This document shows, piece by piece, positions 6,900 to 13,369 of a stretch of DNA of 14,735 nucleotides; positions within the stretch are counted from its first letter, which is position 1; each line of letters starts with the position of its first letter. The position numbers and the translations under genes were made by a program. Origin of the DNA: JBJEFI01 sp051873875 (GTDB lineage: Bacteria > Bacillota > Bacilli > Bacillales > Bacillaceae_G); the NCBI GenBank assembly GCA_051873875.1, contig JBJEFI010000045.1, positions 1 through 14,735 on the forward strand. The letters are read 5' to 3'. The notes beneath the pieces were generated by a model. The model was not told where the DNA came from and made no database searches. It saw only the letters and a program-made list of their open reading frames with translations.

Positions 6900-7577
6900 A
6901 TGAAACTTTTATTAGTAGAAGATGACGTAGCATTATCTAAATCCCTAACAAGTATGTTTAAAAAAGAAGGGTACGAAGTAGATACGGCATATGATGGTGT
7001 CGAAGGATATAGTTTAGCTGAAACAGGACAATATGATGCAGTCATTTTAGATGTAATGCTTCCGTATATGGATGGATTTGAAGTATTAAATCGAATTCGC
7101 AAAAATAAGATAGACGTAGCCGTATTAATGTTAACGGCAAAAGACGACGTGGATAGTCGGGTGAAAGGATTAGACAATGGTGCAGATGATTATTTAATAA
7201 AACCATTTGCAATGCCTGAATTATTTGCTCGTTTACGTGTTTTATTACGAAGAAAAAGCGACTCGATTGAAGAAGTAAAACTTGTTTGTGGAACAATTGT
7301 GATGTATCCAGAGCAAGCACGTGTAGAAGCAGATGGTATAGAAATGGCATTATCGAAAAAAGAATTTCGATTGTTGGAATATTTGTTGTGGAATGTTGGT
7401 CGTATTTTGACAAAGGATCAAATTCTTGATCGAGTATGGGGAATGACGTCAGATGCATCAGACGGAATTGTAGACGTATATATTCATTATTTACGAAAAA
7501 AATTAGCGCAATATGGTGTGGCAGCTTATTTAGAAACAGTTCGTGGAATTGGGTATCGTTTGAAGGAGCAGGACTAA
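6900..7577 (+). CDS. OmpR/PhoB-family two-component response regulator
   Basis: This 225-residue cytosolic DNA-binding regulator has a receiver domain at about 1-115 with the acidic pair Asp8-Asp9, phospho-acceptor Asp51 (VILDVMLPYMDG), Thr79 (MLTAKDD) and Lys101 (YLIKPF). A winged-helix effector domain covers about 125-223, with LSKKEFRLLEYL and the C-terminal hairpin ETVRGIGYRL. All phosphorylation residues are intact. The ATG at 6900 follows GGGGGA (6888-6893). An in-frame ATG at 6855 lies inside the terminator stem and is rejected. The stop codon overlaps the kinase start (TAATG). Paired direct repeats at 5938 and 9082 are the likely binding sites, implying autoregulation and control of the ABC transporter. 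Confidence 0.95.
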   Translation: MKLLLVEDDVALSKSLTSMFKKEGYEVDTAYDGVEGYSLAETGQYDAVILDVMLPYMDGFEVLNRIRKNKIDVAVLMLTAKDDVDSRVKGLDNGADDYLIKPFAMPELFARLRVLLRRKSDSIEEVKLVCGTIVMYPEQARVEADGIEMALSKKEFRLLEYLLWNVGRILTKDQILDRVWGMTSDASDGIVDVYIHYLRKKLAQYGVAAYLETVRGIGYRLKEQD

Positions 7578-8788
7578 TGTTTCAAAAAACGAAGTGGCGT
7601 CTAACTTTATTAAACACCATCGTTGTAGCGCTTATTTTAAGTTTACTTAGTTTAACACTTTATTTTTTTATGAAAAATGAAATTTCTCATCGAATTGATC
7701 GCGATTTATCGAGAGAATTAGAACAGGAAGCATCTACTTTTAAACCGATGAGACCGAGAGAATTTGACTCGCGAACAGTTATTATTTATTACTTATCTGA
7801 TGGACGTGTTGTAACAAAGCCGAAGATAGAATTAACAGATGAATTTTTTAATAAAATAAGTCCAGCAAAAGTGAGTGATAAATTTGACACACGCTTGATA
7901 GATGGATATCAGTATCGAATAGCAACAATAGAAGGCTCAGGAACAGTTGAGTATGTTCAAGTTGTTCGAAATATACATTCAGAATATGAACAATTATATG
8001 TATTAAAGTGGGTATTAATTTTTGGAAGTATCTTTGGCTGTTTATTAGCTTTTGGAATTGGTTATTTTTTAGCAAAATATTCGTTAATTCCAATTCAACG
8101 TTCCTGGAATCAACAAAAACGCTTTGTCGGAGATGCATCTCATGAATTACGCACACCTATTGCTGTTATCCAGAGTGGGGCAGAGCAACTCTTGCAAGAC
8201 CCAGAAAAGTCGGTTTTGTATCATTCAGAAAATGTAAATCGAATGCTAAAAGAAACAAGGCGAATGAATCGATTAATTTCAGATTTACTTTTATTAGCGA
8301 AAACGGATAGTGACCAAATAGTAATTGATAAGCAACGAGTAAATGTATATGAAATTGTCGAAGATGTAGCAGATTACTTTGAAGATGTGGCCATGTTAAA
8401 AAACATTTTATTTAATGTTGTATGCCAAGATGAAGTATATGCGAATGTGGATAAAGAAAAAATTCAGCAATTGCTTATTAACTTATTAGATAACGCAATG
8501 AAATATACAAATGAAGAAGGCTCTGTTGTGTTAAAAGTAAGTACAGCAGGGCAAAAGCTCGTTATTCAAGTGAAAGATAGTGGAATCGGAATCGCACCGG
8601 AGCACCATGATAAATTATTTGATCGTTTTTATCGAATCGATAAAGCGCGAACAAGAGGCGAAGAAAGAGGACATGGATTAGGATTGTCTATTGTAAAATG
8701 GATTGTGGATAGTCATGATGGTACGATTGAGGTGAAAAGTGAACTTGGAAAAGGAACGGAGTTTATTGTAAGCTTACCAATAAAGTGA
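7577..8788 (+). CDS. Two-component sensor histidine kinase
   Basis: This 403-residue membrane kinase should phosphorylate the regulator encoded just upstream. Transmembrane segments are at about 11-32 and 143-166, enclosing an extracytoplasmic sensor loop of about 110 residues (33-142) with no domain that I recognise. No clear HAMP domain separates TM2 from the HisKA domain, which has the phospho-acceptor His189 in FVGDASHELRTP. The ATPase domain shows the N box (Asn306 in LLDNAMKYT), G1 DSGIGI (334-339), F box FDRFYR (348-353) and G2 GHGLGL (365-370), all intact. The ATG at 7577 overlaps the regulator stop by one base, with AAGGAG at 7563-7568 as ribosome binding site. The loop is long enough to bind a ligand or protein, possibly the secreted repeat protein (inference). 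Confidence 0.94.
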   Translation: MFQKTKWRLTLLNTIVVALILSLLSLTLYFFMKNEISHRIDRDLSRELEQEASTFKPMRPREFDSRTVIIYYLSDGRVVTKPKIELTDEFFNKISPAKVSDKFDTRLIDGYQYRIATIEGSGTVEYVQVVRNIHSEYEQLYVLKWVLIFGSIFGCLLAFGIGYFLAKYSLIPIQRSWNQQKRFVGDASHELRTPIAVIQSGAEQLLQDPEKSVLYHSENVNRMLKETRRMNRLISDLLLLAKTDSDQIVIDKQRVNVYEIVEDVADYFEDVAMLKNILFNVVCQDEVYANVDKEKIQQLLINLLDNAMKYTNEEGSVVLKVSTAGQKLVIQVKDSGIGIAPEHHDKLFDRFYRIDKARTRGEERGHGLGLSIVKWIVDSHDGTIEVKSELGKGTEFIVSLPIK

Positions 8789-8793
8789 AACTT

Positions 8794-8931
8794 CCATCAG
8801 TAGGAGTTTTCTTTCATCTCCTACTGATGGTTAGTTGACCGAATCGGGTTCATACTGCCACTTATCTCGTCCTTAAACTTCTTTGATTTTGCCAAGGTTT
8901 GAAGGGCGAGTCTTAGTGGCAGTCAGAACGG
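8794..8931. repeat. Structured intergenic repeat-like element (two stem-loops; possible bcr-type element)
   Basis: Hairpin 1 pairs CCATCAGTAGGAG (8794-8806) with CTCCTACTGATGG (8818-8830), a perfect 13 bp stem with an 11-nt loop and no following T-run. Hairpin 2 pairs ACTGCCACT (8854-8862) with AGTGGCAGT (8915-8923). It is extended outward by TTC/GAA (8849-8851/8926-8928) and inward by CTCG/CGAG (8866-8869/8907-8910) and CCTTAAAC/GTTTGAAGG (8871-8878/8897-8905, one bulge). It is more GC-rich than its surroundings. B. cereus-group genomes carry dispersed structured intergenic repeats (bcr elements), and this looks like one; I cannot confirm which, or that it is repeated. Hairpin 1 may also help end the kinase transcript. 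Confidence 0.5.
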
Positions 8932-8967
8932 GATAAAGTAACGTTTTATTTTTTGAATAGGAACAGA

Positions 8968-8991
8968 ATTATTATTATTATTATTATTATT
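8968..8991. repeat. (ATT)8 trinucleotide microsatellite
   Basis: Eight perfect tandem ATT units lie in non-coding DNA between the structured element and the terminator before the permease operon. Confidence 0.95.
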
Positions 8992-9011
8992 GAAAAATGA
9001 ATATGCATTTT

Positions 9012-9049
9012 AAAAATAGTTACCAACGAACATGTGGTAACTATTTTTT
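9012..9049. terminator. Strong terminator upstream of the permease operon
   Basis: The 14 bp stem AAAAATAGTTACCA (9012-9025) pairs with TGGTAACTATTTTT (9035-9048) around a 9-nt loop, with T-runs in both orientations. It insulates the permease promoter from kinase transcription. Confidence 0.85.
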
Positions 9050-9081
9050 ATTTCTTAAAAAAAGAAGTAAAAACCAGTTCA

Positions 9082-9117
9082 TTTTCTAAGAAATTTTTAA
9101 AATTAATTTTCTATACT
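9082..9117 (+). promoter_or_regulatory. Permease operon promoter with the same tandem operator as at 5938
   Basis: TTTTCTAA lies at 9082-9089 and a degenerate copy, ATTTTTAA (6 of 8), at 9093-9100, 11 bp later. The -10 box TATACT is at 9112-9117, with no recognisable -35. The first and second repeats lie 30 and 19 bp before the -10, exactly as at 5938/5949/5968. An ungapped comparison of the two 38-bp stretches gives 23 identities, concentrated in the repeats and the -10. Confidence 0.6.
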
Positions 9118-9148
9118 ATCCCTAACGAATCCAAAGGAGGAATAACAA

Positions 9149-10618
9149 TTGAATTATTTTAAGAGAGCATTTTTGAGTATTTGGGCACGAAAGAGTCGAA
9201 GTTTACTAATATTGATTGTGTTCGCCGTTATTGGTGTATTGGTACTAACAGGATTATCGATTCAAAGTGCAGCGGAGAAATCGAAAATAGCCGCACGAAA
9301 ACAGTTAGGTGGAACAGTGACGTTAATGCCAGATATGGATAAGTTACGTTCAAAAATGCAACAAAATAACCAAAGTAGTGATGGAAAACCAACACGTATG
9401 CAAACGCCAACTCTTTCAGTAGACGATGCTGATGAATTAAAAGACTCTACATATTTGAAAGGGTATAACTATTTAACACAAGCATCTGCTTTAGCAAGTG
9501 ATTTTGATCCAATTAAGAATGAAGAAGAAACAACGACAACTCAAGGAAATGATGACCGGATGCCAGGTGGCGATATGGGTGGCGGACGTATGCAGCAAGG
9601 AGACATATCCATTCAAGGGGTTGTTTTTTCAGATGCCATTCAAGCCTTTACAGATGGTGATTATACATTAGTAGATGGCCGTCATTTAACAGAAACAGAT
9701 GTAAATAAAAACGTCGTAATGATTGAAAAACAATTAGCAGATGCCAATGAATTAAAAGTAGGAAGTAAAATGAAAATGACGTCTGTGGATGAAGAACATG
9801 CTATAACAGTAGAAGTAGTTGGGATTTTTCAATCAAATGTAGCAGATGACGAACGAGCATCTATGGCAGCTCAATTTAGTAACGCAAATAAAATGTACAT
9901 GCCTTATACAGCAGTTAATGCGTTAAAAGATGAAGATCAAAAAAATACAATTTCAACAGCAGTTTATTATTTAGAAGATCCAGCAAATTTATCTAAATTT
10001 TTAGCAGAAGGTAAAAAAACAAGCATCGATTTTGATACGTATAAATTAGATGCCAATGATAGCCAATATCAACAAATGATTGGACCAATTGAAAATGTTG
10101 CATCTTTCTCTAAAAATGTAGTGTTATTAGTAAGTATTGCAGGAGCAATTATTTTACTACTAATCGTTACATTATCTATAAAAGAACGCCGTAGTGAGAT
10201 GGGAATATTATTAGCGTTGGGTGAGAAAAAATGGAAGTTAGCTGGACAATTTTTAGTAGAAATCGTATGTGTGGCAATACTTGGATTTGGAATTGCAGGA
10301 ATAGCAGGAAATGTGGTAGCAGGTAAAATCACAGACCAATTATTACAGCAAGAAATTAAAGTAACAGAAGAATCACAAGCATCCACACCAAGTTTTGGTA
10401 AAGGACCGGGACAACAAGGTGGAGGACGATTCCAAGGTGGAATGATGAATCAAGCGACGAAGGCAGAACCAATTAGTGAATTGGACGTTTCTGTTACAGC
10501 TGAAGACTTATTTAAATTAGGTGGAATTGGCTTGTTACTGGCAGCACTTGCTGTATTAGTTCCAACAGTTCAAGTGGCACGTTTACAACCTCGAACAATC
10601 TTATCAAAACAGGAGTGA
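9149..10618 (+). CDS. MacB/FtsX-type ABC transporter permease with Met/Gly-rich extracytoplasmic insertions
   Basis: This 489-residue membrane protein has the MacB topology: TM1 at about 18-38, a large outer domain (MacB_PCD-like, about 39-320), then TM2 at about 322-343, TM3 at 366-392 and TM4 at 455-476, with FtsX signatures SIKERRSEMGILLALGEKK and QVARLQPRTIL. It acts with the ATPase encoded next, probably as a mechanotransmission-type or efflux transporter rather than an importer. Two low-complexity outer segments are odd: residues 129-152 (Thr run, then PGGDMGGGRMQQGD) and 414-434 (GKGPGQQGGGRFQGG, then MM). The TTG start at 9149 is fixed by AAAGGAGG at 9133-9140, 8 bp upstream. The cargo is unknown. 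The shared operator links it to the two-component system. Confidence 0.9.
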   Translation: MNYFKRAFLSIWARKSRSLLILIVFAVIGVLVLTGLSIQSAAEKSKIAARKQLGGTVTLMPDMDKLRSKMQQNNQSSDGKPTRMQTPTLSVDDADELKDSTYLKGYNYLTQASALASDFDPIKNEEETTTTQGNDDRMPGGDMGGGRMQQGDISIQGVVFSDAIQAFTDGDYTLVDGRHLTETDVNKNVVMIEKQLADANELKVGSKMKMTSVDEEHAITVEVVGIFQSNVADDERASMAAQFSNANKMYMPYTAVNALKDEDQKNTISTAVYYLEDPANLSKFLAEGKKTSIDFDTYKLDANDSQYQQMIGPIENVASFSKNVVLLVSIAGAIILLLIVTLSIKERRSEMGILLALGEKKWKLAGQFLVEIVCVAILGFGIAGIAGNVVAGKITDQLLQQEIKVTEESQASTPSFGKGPGQQGGGRFQGGMMNQATKAEPISELDVSVTAEDLFKLGGIGLLLAALAVLVPTVQVARLQPRTILSKQE

Positions 10619-10622
10619 TATG

Positions 10623-11285
10623 ATGAATACACTATTAAAATTGGAAAATATTAGCTATTGGTACAATAAAGGAAATGAGCGTTTCACAATCCTGGATCAT
10701 GTGGATATGGAATTTGAAAAAGGTAAGATTTATACAATCGTTGGTCCTTCTGGCTCAGGAAAAACAACTTTATTAGCATTGGCAAGTGGATTAGATAAGC
10801 CACTTGAAGGAAATGTCATTTATAATGGAAAAAATGTGAAACAAATCGGATTAACAAATTATCGAAATCGCTATGTTAGTATTGTCTTTCAAGCGTTTAA
10901 CTTATTACCATACATGACAGCATTGCAAAATGTGATGAGTGCAATGGAAATTCGAAAAGTAAAAGGAAATCGAAAGGAAATTGCACTGCAATATTTAAAT
11001 AAAGTAGGATTAACAGAAGCGCAAGCTAATCAAAAAGTACTAACATTAAGTGGAGGACAACAACAACGTGTTGCCGTTGCTCGTGCCTTAGCATGTGATG
11101 CAGAAATTATTTTTGCCGATGAACCAACGGGGAACTTAGATGTAGACACTGCAGCCGGCATTTTCGAATTGTTTCAAAAGCTAGCAAAAGAAGAAAACAA
11201 ATGTGTGATTATTGTTACGCATGATGTTGCTTTATCAAAATTGAGTGATGTGAATTTAAAATTGCATAAAGGAAAGTTAGTATAA
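10623..11285 (+). CDS. ABC transporter ATP-binding protein (MacB/LolD type)
   Basis: This 220-residue cytosolic ATPase powers the adjacent permease. All motifs are intact: Walker A GPSGSGKT (41-48), Q-loop Gln90 in VFQAFNLLP, signature LSGGQQQR (142-149), Walker B IIFADEPT (162-169), D-loop GNLD and H-loop His200 in VTHD. The pattern, with VFQ.FNLLP and ADEPTGNLD, is that of the MacB/LolD/FtsE group that pairs with FtsX-fold permeases. I chose the second of two adjacent ATGs (10623) because AGGAG at 10611-10615 is then 7 bp away; the ATG at 10620 would add one Met. It starts 4 bp after the permease stop, so the two are co-transcribed. A terminator follows. Confidence 0.94.
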   Translation: MNTLLKLENISYWYNKGNERFTILDHVDMEFEKGKIYTIVGPSGSGKTTLLALASGLDKPLEGNVIYNGKNVKQIGLTNYRNRYVSIVFQAFNLLPYMTALQNVMSAMEIRKVKGNRKEIALQYLNKVGLTEAQANQKVLTLSGGQQQRVAVARALACDAEIIFADEPTGNLDVDTAAGIFELFQKLAKEENKCVIIVTHDVALSKLSDVNLKLHKGKLV

Positions 11286-11346
11286 GGGGATAGAAAAGAA
11301 GTAACAATTGGAATTTTGGGGGAGAACGTATTAAAACAAAGGTTTT

Positions 11347-11389
11347 AAATACCAGACTAAGTCATTTATTGATATAGTCTGGTATTTTT
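11347..11389 (+). terminator. Terminator of the permease-ATPase operon
   Basis: The 13 bp stem AAATACCAGACTA (11347-11359) pairs with TAGTCTGGTATTT (11375-11387), with a 15-nt loop and further Ts. Confidence 0.85.
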
Positions 11390-11687
11390 GTTTTAGAGAG
11401 TAATAGTTTTATTTATTAATATAGAAACTACCAATCGAATTTGAATTTATATGAAGTAGAGCAAGAAAAAAATCTACTGATTATTAACTAATTATTCAGT
11501 TAAAATAAATAGATATAGAAATTAATTTTGTTAAGGCTATTTTAAAGATAGAAGAATAGGAAAATAAACATTGCATCTTAGGTATACATAGTTTAATTGA
11601 TAAGGATAAGAGATGGTCTGAACAAAGCATAAATTGACAGGATTTCATTAAGGAAGATTGTTAGTATTTACTTAAGGAGTGAGCAAT
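11390..11687. other. AT-rich intergenic region upstream of the AraC-type regulator gene
   Basis: I see no coding sequence in these ~300 bp. A perfect -35-like TTGACA is at 11634-11639, but no good -10 lies 16-18 bp downstream, so the regulator's promoter is not defined. The ribosome binding site AAGGAG is at 11674-11679. Confidence 0.6.
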
Positions 11688-12551
11688 ATGGGATGGGTTG
11701 AGTCAATACAAAAGGCAATTAACTACATGGAAGAACATTTGCTAGACGATATTTCAATGAATGAGGTAGCAAAACAAGCAAATGCATCTGTATTTCATTT
11801 TCAACGAACATTTACAATTTTAACAGAAATGTCTATTGGTGAATATGTAAGGAAAAGGCGTTTAACATTAGCGGCACAAGAGTTAGTGAATACGGACTGC
11901 AAAATAATTGATCTCGCCTACAAATATGGCTATGAAACTCCCGAGGCTTTTTCAAAAGCATTTCGTAGGCAACATGGGGTAAAACCTAGTGAAGCACGAA
12001 AGAACATTGGAAAGCTGAAATCTTATAACCGCTTGATGATTCAAGTGAGTCTGAAAGGAGTAGAACCAATGAAGTATAGAATTGTAGAAAGAGAAGCTTT
12101 TCAAGTAGTAGGGATTAAGCGAGAGTTTTCATTAGTTGATGATGGAAACATAAAAGGGATTCCAGTATTTTGGGATGAAGTGAATGGAAATGGTACAGAT
12201 GATTTACTCTTTCAATTAAACAACGGAGAAATAAAAGGTGTACTTGGTGTATGTGTCGATAAAAGAGTGGTAGAAAGGGAGCAAAAGATTGATTATTGGA
12301 TAGCGGCAGAATATAAAGGTGATACGCCTGAAGGATTAGTAAAGTTAGAAATACCTGCAGCGAAATGGGGGATATTTGAAGTTCATGGAGCTATGCCAGA
12401 TGCAATGCCTAAAGCCTGGAAGCAAATATACTCAGAGTGGTTCCCGTCAAATAATTATGAACATGGGGATGGACCGGAGCTAGAAGTATATTCAGAGGAG
12501 GATCCGTCAAATTCGGATTTATATTCGGAAATTTGGATACCTTTGAAATAA
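11688..12551 (+). CDS. AraC-family transcriptional regulator with GyrI-like effector-binding domain
   Basis: This 287-residue protein has two helix-turn-helix motifs of the AraC/XylS type at about 8-105 (DDISMNEVAKQANASVFHFQRTF and IIDLAYKYGYETPEAFSKAFRRQHGVKPSEAR). A GyrI-like/BmrR-type ligand-binding domain follows at about 128-287 (start MKYRIVEREAFQVVGIKREF, ending in ELEVYSEEDPSNSDLYSEIWIPLK). Regulators of this build (Rob, BmrR relatives) bind small hydrophobic or cationic molecules and switch on efflux or detoxification genes; the ligand here is unknown. The ATG at 11688 follows AAGGAG with 8 bp spacing. A GTG at 11679 is in frame but lies at the ribosome binding site. It is transcribed convergently with the oxidoreductase gene. 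Confidence 0.92.
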   Translation: MGWVESIQKAINYMEEHLLDDISMNEVAKQANASVFHFQRTFTILTEMSIGEYVRKRRLTLAAQELVNTDCKIIDLAYKYGYETPEAFSKAFRRQHGVKPSEARKNIGKLKSYNRLMIQVSLKGVEPMKYRIVEREAFQVVGIKREFSLVDDGNIKGIPVFWDEVNGNGTDDLLFQLNNGEIKGVLGVCVDKRVVEREQKIDYWIAAEYKGDTPEGLVKLEIPAAKWGIFEVHGAMPDAMPKAWKQIYSEWFPSNNYEHGDGPELEVYSEEDPSNSDLYSEIWIPLK

Positions 12552-12584
12552 TTTGCTAGGCAGTTAGGATTTATTTATAAATAG

Positions 12585-12627
12585 AAAAAACAGGCTACAT
12601 TTAATTAGAAATGAAGCCTGTTTTTTT
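12585..12627. terminator. Bidirectional terminator between AraC-type and oxidoreductase genes
   Basis: AAAAAACAGGCT-A-CATTT (12585-12602) pairs with AAATG-A-AGCCTGTTTTTT (12609-12626) around a 6-nt loop, with one A-A mismatch. A-runs and T-runs flank both sides. It lies between the ends of two convergent genes. Confidence 0.88.
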
Positions 12628-12636
12628 ATTATTTAA

Positions 12637-13179
12637 TTAGCATTTTAACTTATTATTGATTTGAGAAGCTGTGAAAAATGCATCTTTATCTTGAAAAATG
12701 TCCCCAGGTTTGTTTCCTTTTCCAATAATATATCCTGCAAAATCAATTCCAATAAATTCAAAGATATGTTTAAATTGTTGAATCATTGGCAGTCCTTTAA
12801 TATACGGGCTATCTCCTCCAACAGTAATCACAAATGCTTTTTTTGAAGCCATATTATTTTTGAAAGAAGGATATTTAGGATCTCTTAATGTTTGAGACCA
12901 GCGATCAATAAAATTTTTCATTGTTCCTGACATGCTATACCAATAAATAGGAGTAGAAAATAGTAATATATCATGTGGTAGAATGCGATTGATGATGGCG
13001 TTATAATCATCGTTTCTGTCTTGAAATCCTTCTTGTGAATGACGCATATCTATAATTGGGTGGATTGTATAATCGCTTAAGTAAATTTTTTCTGCTACTA
13101 TTCCTTGAATAACGTGCTCTGTTAATATTTCTGTATTGCCGTTTCGTCGAGTTCCTCCATATATGACTGCTATTGACAT
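12637..13179 (-). CDS. Flavodoxin-fold NAD(P)H-dependent FMN oxidoreductase
   Basis: This 180-residue cytosolic protein is of the NADPH-dependent FMN reductase/flavodoxin-like family. The phosphate-binding loop YGGTRRNGNTEIL is at about 7-19 and the second FMN-contact motif TPIYWYSMSGTMKNFIDRW at 76-94. Both are intact, so an active flavoenzyme reducing quinones, flavins or similar acceptors is expected; the substrate is not readable. The last residue is Cys180. I chose the ATG at 13179, preceded on the minus strand by AAAGGAG and GAGGAG (13181-13195). The frame stays open upstream to 13368, but that extension lacks family residues and a ribosome binding site and crosses a terminator hairpin. 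It stands alone between two terminators. Confidence 0.88.
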   Translation of the reverse strand: MSIAVIYGGTRRNGNTEILTEHVIQGIVAEKIYLSDYTIHPIIDMRHSQEGFQDRNDDYNAIINRILPHDILLFSTPIYWYSMSGTMKNFIDRWSQTLRDPKYPSFKNNMASKKAFVITVGGDSPYIKGLPMIQQFKHIFEFIGIDFAGYIIGKGNKPGDIFQDKDAFFTASQINNKLKC

Positions 13180-13198
13180 TTCTCCTCGCTCCTTTTGC

Positions 13199-13213
13199 AT
13201 CCATAAAATGGAT
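13199..13213 (-). promoter_or_regulatory. Palindrome in the leader of the oxidoreductase gene
   Basis: ATCCAT-AAA-ATGGAT is a perfect inverted repeat about 20 bp upstream of the start codon. It is followed on the plus strand by a further TGGAT (13216-13220). A CATAAT -10 candidate (minus strand, 13223-13228) would place it near the transcription start, where a repressor could bind. No regulator is identified. Confidence 0.3.
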
Positions 13214-13299
13214 TGTGGATGTATTATGATTAATATGAGTGGATTTTCTAAGTATGAAGATAGAATTACATAAAAATGAAAGAAAAGGTGTATAAAAAT

Positions 13300-13340
13300 A
13301 AAAAATCCAACGCGTTTTTTAGGCGACGTTGGATTTTTTT
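13300..13340. terminator. Bidirectional-looking terminator downstream of the decayed region
   Basis: The 13 bp stem AAAAAATCCAACG (13300-13312) pairs with CGTTGGATTTTTT (13327-13339) around a 14-nt loop. No intact gene ends here in either orientation. In the minus direction it follows the disrupted coding sequence at 13370-13870, which is probably what it once served. Confidence 0.75.
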
Positions 13341-13369
13341 GATAGGCAATAAATGAATCTTCTTTCATA

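Larger units (their letters stand above)
8789..9148. other. 360 bp intergenic region between kinase and permease genes
   Basis: No coding potential is seen here. In order it contains a perfect 13 bp hairpin (8794-8830), a second large stem-loop (8849-8928), an (ATT)8 tract (8968-8991), a terminator (9012-9049), the permease operon promoter with its direct repeats (9082-9117) and the permease ribosome binding site (9133-9140). Confidence 0.85.

Noticed and set aside
6418..7177. Minus-strand ORFs over the secreted-protein and regulator genes
   Set aside because: They are antisense shadows of genes with a signal peptide, repeats and receiver motifs; no ribosome binding sites.
7436..7576. N-terminal extension of the histidine kinase by 47 codons
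   Set aside because: It overlaps the regulator's DNA-binding domain in another frame; the ATG at 7577 has AAGGAG and starts directly before TM1.
13244..13251. A further TTTTCTAA octamer
   Set aside because: There is no second copy 11 bp away and no matching -10; a single octamer is expected by chance in DNA this AT-rich.
13180..13368. N-terminal extension of the FMN oxidoreductase by 63 codons
   Set aside because: It crosses a terminator hairpin, the family starts at MSIAVIYGG, and the ATG at 13179 has a good ribosome binding site.
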